Of a DNA stretch of 46,624 nucleotides, positions 42,596 to 46,624 are shown piece after piece. Each line of letters opens with the position of its first letter. The first letter of the stretch is position 1. The DNA is from Comamonadaceae bacterium (GTDB taxonomy: Bacteria; Pseudomonadota; Gammaproteobacteria; Burkholderiales; Burkholderiaceae_C). The stretch is from positions 1 through 46,624 of the forward strand of contig CANFWV010000022.1 of the NCBI GenBank assembly GCA_947450695.1. The letters run 5' to 3'. Both the position numbers and the translations under genes were made by a program. Under the pieces are notes generated by a model that was not told where the DNA came from, did no database searches, and worked only from the letters and a program-made list of their open reading frames with translations.

Positions 42596-43505
42596 GATGT
42601 TTCTCTCTTGATTTGACTTGGCGTGGGTTGAACTTTGAAATCATCGCCAACTGTTGAAAAAGTTTAAATTCATCAGGAGAAACCGCATGCGGCGTCTCCA
42701 TATGAACGACTGCAAAAAGATCGCCTCTTACCCCTTGGCCTGCCAGTAATCCACGCCCTTTGAGTCGCAGCTTTTGACCATGCCGTGTGCCGACAGGAAT
42801 CGTTAATAAAACTGAGTCCTCTAGGGTCAGTATTTCAATTTCTGCACCGAGTACGGCCTCCCACGGCGTAAGTGCCAATTCGAAGTACAAGTCGTTACCA
42901 ACGGGTTTGAATAGCGCATGTTGTTTGAGATCAACATGCAAATAAAAATCGCCATTCACCCCGCCATTCACCCCCTTTCCGCCCATTCCACGCAGCCTTA
43001 TTTTTTTACCCTGATTGACGCCTGCCGGGATGCGAACTTCAAGTTCGCGTTCCACACCTTTGTCCATCAACTTCAAGCGCAGACTGGTACCGTGAAGTGC
43101 TTCGGTCAGGGTGATATGAACGGTGTCTTGAAAGTCGCTTCCTTGAATGGAATGGGAACTTGCGTTGGCATGACTCGATCGACGACCAAGTGAGGCCAAT
43201 AAGTCGGCCAAATCCATTTGATCAAAAGATGTTTCCCCGCCTTTATATTGATCACGCCAATGCGGTGGTGGCGAGAAATCAGAACCTTCAGGTGCTTGAC
43301 CCAAGGCATCGTAGGCAGCCCTTTTCTCTGGGTCTTTAAGAGTTGCGTAGGCTTCAGCGGCTTCTTTGAACTTGCTTTCAGCGTCTGCTGCTTTCGACAC
43401 ATCAGGGTGATGCGCTCTAGCAAGTTTTCGGTAGGCCTTCTTGATCTGCTCAAGGTCGGCATCGTGCGTCACGCCAAGGACGGCATAGTAGTCCTTGAAT
43501 TTCAT
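42576..43505 (-). CDS. cbpA: Curved-DNA-binding J-domain protein CbpA (DnaJ paralogue)
   Basis: A 309-residue class II DnaJ-like co-chaperone. The J-domain is at residues 1-70 (KDYYAVLGVTHDADLEQIKK, with the HPD motif in RAHHPDVSK), then a linker. There is no zinc finger. The two C-terminal substrate-binding domains are DTVHITLTEALHGTSLRLKL, VRIPAGVNQGKKIRLRGMGG, and the ALTPWEAVLGAEIEILTLED and LRLKGRGL segments. ATG 43505 gives the canonical CbpA N-terminus; the frame is open to a TTG at 43541. CbpA works with DnaK under stress or slow growth. It diverges from the dehydrogenase genes across an FNR/ANR-type box. Confidence 0.92.
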   Translation of the reverse strand: MKFKDYYAVLGVTHDADLEQIKKAYRKLARAHHPDVSKAADAESKFKEAAEAYATLKDPEKRAAYDALGQAPEGSDFSPPPHWRDQYKGGETSFDQMDLADLLASLGRRSSHANASSHSIQGSDFQDTVHITLTEALHGTSLRLKLMDKGVERELEVRIPAGVNQGKKIRLRGMGGKGVNGGVNGDFYLHVDLKQHALFKPVGNDLYFELALTPWEAVLGAEIEILTLEDSVLLTIPVGTRHGQKLRLKGRGLLAGQGVRGDLFAVVHMETPHAVSPDEFKLFQQLAMISKFNPRQVKSREKHHDTSDH

Positions 43506-43591
43506 AGCCAACAATAATTGTGCTGAGGTGACATGCTTCAAAACTCCAAGTCAAACAAATCTCCCATCTGATAAAACGGCTGGGCTTACGC

Positions 43592-43659
43592 AGGATAAGT
43601 TGATGAATAAGCAGCGACTTGATGTAAATCAATGTCAGCCGCGATGATCGTCTTAGCAT
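43592..43659. promoter_or_regulatory. Divergent promoter with one FNR/ANR box placed symmetrically between two -10-like elements
   Basis: TTGAT-GTAA-ATCAA at 43619-43632 has two perfect FNR/ANR half-sites. Rightward, TAGCAT at 43654-43659 can serve as -10 for the dehydrogenase operon. Leftward, TATCCT (complement of 43592-43597) can serve cbpA. Each hexamer begins 28.5 bases from the box centre. With start sites about seven bases beyond, the box would be centred near -41 for both promoters, the class II activation position. Neither direction has a good -35, as expected for FNR-activated promoters. Confidence 0.65.
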
Positions 43660-43743
43660 CCGCCCATCCATGAGGACGTCTAAAAAATAGCAACGGCTTC
43701 GGGACTTTGTGTTCAACCAGAGCAAAGAACAATGAGGTTCAAA

Positions 43744-44781
43744 ATGAAAATCGGAAAAGAAAAGCTACTGTGGATGTACGAGAAGATGGTCGAGATTCGT
43801 TACTACGAAGAGTCCATGGCGGCGGTTTACATGGAAGGAAAACTCCCGCCCAATATTCAAAAGGGTTTGGCCTTTGACATTGGTGCTGGGCCGGTCCCAG
43901 GCGAGATGCACTTAGCAGCTGGACAAGAGCCCGTCGCCGCTGGCATATGTGCCCACTTGAGCGATGACGATACAGTGGTGGGAACGCACAGGCCGCACCA
44001 CTTTGCCATTTCCAAAGGCGTACCACTGGACGCAATGACGGCAGAAATGTTTGGCAAGGTCACGGGGCTTGGCAAGGGAAAAGGTGGTCACATGCACCTC
44101 TTTGACAATGCGCATAAGTTCAGTTGCAGCGGCATCGTTGGTGCCAGTATGCCGATAGCGTGTGGGGCTGCATTGGCGGCTAAAAAAATGGGTAAAAACT
44201 GGGTGGCTGTCGCATTTTTTGGTGAAGGTGCCGCCAACCAGGGCTCGTTCCATGAATCCATGAACTTGGCAGCCATGTGGAAGTTGCCGGTCATATTTGT
44301 CTGTGAAGACAACCAATGGGCCATCTCTGTTCCGAAGTCAAAAGCAACGTCAATTGACTGGGTGGCTGATCGGGCAGCGGGTTATGGCATGCCAGGCATT
44401 TGCGTACCGGAGAACGATGCTGTACAAATTTTCGAAGCTGTGGCACCGGCTATTGCAAGGGCTCGCCGTGGGGAAGGTCCTAGCTTGATTGAAATAAAAA
44501 CTGATCGTTATTTTGGTCACTTTCAAGGTGATCCAGAAACCTATCGTCCCAAGGATGAGGTTGCCCGCCTAAGGCAAAACGATCCAATTCCTAAGCTGGC
44601 CCAGATGCTGAAAGACAAAAACTTCATGACGCGGCAAGAAGAGTCGGACATTGTTTTTAAAACACATCAATGGGTCGACCGCGCTTTTGCATTTGCCCGC
44701 CAAAGCGACTACCCGAGCGAACAAGACGCACTCAATGATGTCTTTGTGGCCGGACACTCTAACGCCAGGGCTTTGATATGA
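43744..44781 (+). CDS. Thiamine-diphosphate 2-oxoacid/acetoin dehydrogenase E1 component, alpha subunit
   Basis: A 345-residue E1-alpha subunit. GAGG at 43734-43737 sits six bases before ATG 43744, which decides this start over the ATG at 43732. ThDP/Mg-binding motif: FGEGAANQGSFHESMNLAAMW (GDG-X-N family) ending in EDNQWAIS. The phosphorylation-loop-like segment TDRYFGHFQGDPETYR follows, and THRPHHFAISKG lies nearer the N-terminus. It resembles acetoin dehydrogenase AcoA more than the large single-chain E1 of proteobacterial pyruvate dehydrogenase. Substrate (acetoin, pyruvate or branched oxoacid) is not fixed. Its last four bases overlap the beta-subunit gene. Confidence 0.85.
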   Translation: MKIGKEKLLWMYEKMVEIRYYEESMAAVYMEGKLPPNIQKGLAFDIGAGPVPGEMHLAAGQEPVAAGICAHLSDDDTVVGTHRPHHFAISKGVPLDAMTAEMFGKVTGLGKGKGGHMHLFDNAHKFSCSGIVGASMPIACGAALAAKKMGKNWVAVAFFGEGAANQGSFHESMNLAAMWKLPVIFVCEDNQWAISVPKSKATSIDWVADRAAGYGMPGICVPENDAVQIFEAVAPAIARARRGEGPSLIEIKTDRYFGHFQGDPETYRPKDEVARLRQNDPIPKLAQMLKDKNFMTRQEESDIVFKTHQWVDRAFAFARQSDYPSEQDALNDVFVAGHSNARALI

Positions 44782-45818
44782 AAACAACTCGCATCTTGAC
44801 CATGGCTCAGGCCATCTCTGATGGCATTGCGCAAGAAATGACGCGTGATGCCAATGTGTTTGTGATGGGCGAGGACATCGGCTCCTACGGCGGAATATTT
44901 GGGGCCACAGGGGGCCTGCTGGAGAAATTTGGCAAAGAACGCATCATGGACACACCGATTTCTGAAACCGCCTTCATCGGTGCGGCCACAGGCGCTGCTG
45001 CAGCTGGACTCCGTCCCATTGTGGAGTTGATGTTTGTCGACTTCTTTGGTGTGTGCATGGATCAAATTTACAACCACTTGGCCAAGAACACCTACATGTC
45101 GGGTGGCCTCGTCAAACTACCGGTGGTGTTGACCACGGCGATAGGGGGTGGTTACAGCGATGCGGCTCAGCACTCGCAATGTTTGTACGGTACGTTTGCG
45201 CATATGCCAGGCATCAAAGTCGTGGTGCCTTCAAATGCCTATGACGCCAAGGGCTTGATGATTCAAGCCATACGAGATGACAACCCGGTCATGTTCATGT
45301 ATCACAAGGGCATCATGGGTTTGCCTTGGATGGCGTATTTGGAAGGCAGCAGCAATGCCGTGCCAGAGGAGGCTTACGCCATTCCCTTTGGTCAAGCGAA
45401 GGTGGTGAAAGAGGGCTCAGACGTGACGATTGTCAGCATCAGTCAAATGGTGCAAAAGGCCATGCTGGCAGCCCATGAGTTGGAGAAAGAAAGCATTCAC
45501 GCTGAGGTGCTGGACTTGCGCACGCTGGTGCCACTGGATGTGCAGGCCGTCTTGAAGTCTGTGCGGAAAACCGGGCGCTTGTTGATTGCTGATGAGGACT
45601 ACTTGGGGTTCGGCTTAACGGGTGAGGTCTCCGCCATCATTGCTGAGAATTTAGACACTGTGTCGCTCAAAGCACCGGTAAAGCGATTAGCTGTACCCAA
45701 TGTGCCTATTCCCTACAGCAGGCCTTTGGAGCAGTTTGTGATTCCCCAAGTTCAAAACATTGTGCAGGCCGTTCAAGAATTGTTGCTCAAGAAAATGGCT
45801 TGCGTTGAGCCTGCATGA
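44778..45818 (+). CDS. 2-oxoacid/acetoin dehydrogenase E1 component, beta subunit
   Basis: A 346-residue transketolase-like beta subunit. Seen: the N-terminal VFVMGEDIGSYGGIFGATGG, RIMDTPISETAFIGAATGAA (ThDP-activating glutamate region), PIVELMFVDFFGVCMDQIYNH, and the C-terminal LDLRTLVPLDVQAVLKSVRKTGRLLIADED. It forms an alpha2-beta2 E1 with the upstream gene, with which it shares an ATGA overlap; a second overlap (45815-45818) couples it to the lipoyl protein. All three genes should be one transcript, probably controlled from the FNR-type box upstream. Confidence 0.9.
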   Translation: MKTTRILTMAQAISDGIAQEMTRDANVFVMGEDIGSYGGIFGATGGLLEKFGKERIMDTPISETAFIGAATGAAAAGLRPIVELMFVDFFGVCMDQIYNHLAKNTYMSGGLVKLPVVLTTAIGGGYSDAAQHSQCLYGTFAHMPGIKVVVPSNAYDAKGLMIQAIRDDNPVMFMYHKGIMGLPWMAYLEGSSNAVPEEAYAIPFGQAKVVKEGSDVTIVSISQMVQKAMLAAHELEKESIHAEVLDLRTLVPLDVQAVLKSVRKTGRLLIADEDYLGFGLTGEVSAIIAENLDTVSLKAPVKRLAVPNVPIPYSRPLEQFVIPQVQNIVQAVQELLLKKMACVEPA

Positions 45819-46063
45819 TCGAGCTCAAGTTGCCCGACGTTGCTTGGGAGGGATCGCAAGATGGCGTTGAGGCTTTGCTTGACAAATGGCTCGTCATGGA
45901 AGGTGAGCCAGTCGTGAAGGGGCAGGTGCTCGCATCGGTGATGTTGGTCAAAGCGGCCATCGACATTGAGGCGCCAGGCAATGGGTCGATTCAATCTATT
46001 TTTGTCAAAGACGGTGAAAGTTTTTCGGCCGGCAAAGTGTTGGCCTATTTTCAAAATTCTTAA
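45815..46063 (+). CDS. Stand-alone lipoyl-domain protein
   Basis: An 82-residue protein made of a single biotinyl/lipoyl domain. The half-barrel starts with IELKLPDVAWEGSQDGVEAL, and the hairpin carries the probable lipoyl lysine in MLVKAAIDIEAPGNG, where ETDKA is usual, so the lysine's flanks are unusual. It then ends FSAGKVLAYF. There is no E1-binding or acyltransferase (E2) domain, and none follows within the window. It could swing acyl groups between E1 and an E2/E3 encoded elsewhere, like a detached E2 arm. Four-base overlap with the beta-subunit gene argues that it is a real part of the complex. Confidence 0.82.
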   Translation: MIELKLPDVAWEGSQDGVEALLDKWLVMEGEPVVKGQVLASVMLVKAAIDIEAPGNGSIQSIFVKDGESFSAGKVLAYFQNS

Positions 46064-46258
46064 ATTTTGAATGCGCAAGATCGCGTCAACAAAGTCACAA
46101 GCCCAATGAGGCTTCATGCATCAAACATGGCGGATTCAAATTAAAAATTAAAGCTACATGTAGTTGAGGTTACATCTTGAGATTTCGCTTGCAGATTCGC
46201 AACGATATGAATCGGCCAAACATCTAAAGTTGCCGTTTTAATCATAGTGTGGAACCTC

Positions 46259-46624
46259 ATGCGTGAAGTCACGCTATTGACTGTGATCCTTCTGTTGTCC
46301 GCTGTGTTGCAAACAGGGGCAGCATTCATTGCTGCCCAACAGGTTAGCAAGGTTCATGACCGTTACCGTTTGGCCTGGCTAATTGTGGCGTTTGCTTTGG
46401 TCTTGATGGTGCAACGCCGCGTGGCTCCCTTGTGGCGCCTCAACGAAACGGCAGAGCTCAGCAGCATGATGGACGCCATATTTGGCATGCTCATCTCCTT
46501 GCTCATACTCACAGGCGTCTATGGTGTAAGCCAATTGTTAGTAGGTCTCAAGTCAACGGCGGATACTGACGAGCTGACCGGCCTGATGAATCGCCGGTCT
46601 GTACTTCAGTCCATCCACCTCGAA
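46259..46624 (+). CDS. Membrane-anchored GGDEF-domain protein, N-terminal part (cut by window end)
   Basis: An open frame from ATG 46259 to the last base with no stop, 122 residues visible. Three hydrophobic helices are seen (LLTVILLLSAVLQTGAAFIA, LAWLIVAFALVLMVQ, MLISLLILTGVYGVSQLLVG). A short linker and the start of a GGDEF domain follow: TADTDELTGLMNRRSVLQSI matches the conserved DxLTGLxNRR entry. It is probably a diguanylate cyclase making c-di-GMP at the inner membrane; whether the GGDEF signature is intact, or an EAL domain follows, cannot be seen. The 195-bp gap before it holds no recognised element beyond a CTACATGTAG dyad (46153-46162). Confidence 0.8.
   Translation, partial: MREVTLLTVILLLSAVLQTGAAFIAAQQVSKVHDRYRLAWLIVAFALVLMVQRRVAPLWRLNETAELSSMMDAIFGMLISLLILTGVYGVSQLLVGLKSTADTDELTGLMNRRSVLQSIHLE

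Noticed and set aside
1..46624. CRISPR arrays, tRNA genes, prophage structural genes or toxin-antitoxin pairs
   Set aside because: No regularly spaced short repeats, no tRNA-like cloverleaf, no capsid or tail genes, and no toxin family were recognised anywhere in the window.

Overview
The window looks like a chromosomal segment of a Burkholderiales betaproteobacterium, most likely a Comamonadaceae member near Rhodoferax, Polaromonas or Limnohabitans. The basis is the many Bug-type (TctC) solute-binding proteins, the gene orders recR-ybaB-dnaX next to the SRP RNA gene and rnhA next to a methyltransferase, and an intergenic C-run/GAGGGGG repeat of a kind I remember from that family. No tRNA, rRNA or CRISPR array was seen.

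Layout. (1) 1-16601 is a periplasmic alcohol-oxidation region. It holds an IclR fragment, a CobW-type GTPase, a four-gene ABC cassette of the PQQ-associated PedA1A2BC/Lut type, a Bug protein, a TonB-dependent receptor and a NarL-type two-component system. A two-subunit Tat-exported molybdenum aldehyde oxidoreductase follows, then a PQQ alcohol dehydrogenase, a mono-haem cytochrome c and a ModA-like binding protein. The dehydrogenase has the Asp-Tyr-Asp motif expected of lanthanide enzymes. Alcohol would be oxidised by the quinoprotein, the aldehyde by the Mo enzyme, and electrons passed to cytochrome c. The ABC cassette and receptor are candidates for supplying the metal or PQQ. (2) 16634-24162 is a sugar-acid or hydroxy-acid catabolic locus: a GntR/FCD regulator with an 18-bp palindromic operator, two Bug proteins, two LDH2-type dehydrogenases, an IlvD/Edd dehydratase with the [2Fe-2S] cysteine spacing, and an RraA-type aldolase. 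(3) 24300-27492 is moaA-mobA-moeA (molybdenum cofactor), which fits the Mo enzyme upstream. (4) 27792-32092 is an RND efflux pair. (5) 32135-40434 holds housekeeping genes: rnhA, a methyltransferase, mltD, a DsbG-like lipoprotein, a NitT/TauT-type binding protein, a MAPEG protein, recR, ybaB and dnaX. dnaX carries an in-frame A-AAA-AAG slippery site with a -1 stop three codons later.

(6) 40520-42175 is the most unusual part. The SRP (4.5S) RNA gene ffs has its 3' end embedded in a perfect 97-bp repeat. An inverted identical copy lies 1.2 kb away, and the only gene between the copies is a complete tyrosine recombinase. A displaced ffs-3'-end-like sequence with a T-run follows, so ffs appears to have lost its own terminator to the far side of the recombinase gene. 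Beyond it is a diverged relic of the same element arm. This looks like a minimal, recombinase-only integrative element targeting ffs.

(7) 42275-46624 has cbpM/cbpA diverging from a 2-oxoacid (acetoin-type) dehydrogenase E1 alpha/beta pair and a stand-alone lipoyl-domain protein. A perfect FNR/ANR box lies exactly midway between two opposed -10-like hexamers. The window ends inside a membrane-anchored GGDEF gene.
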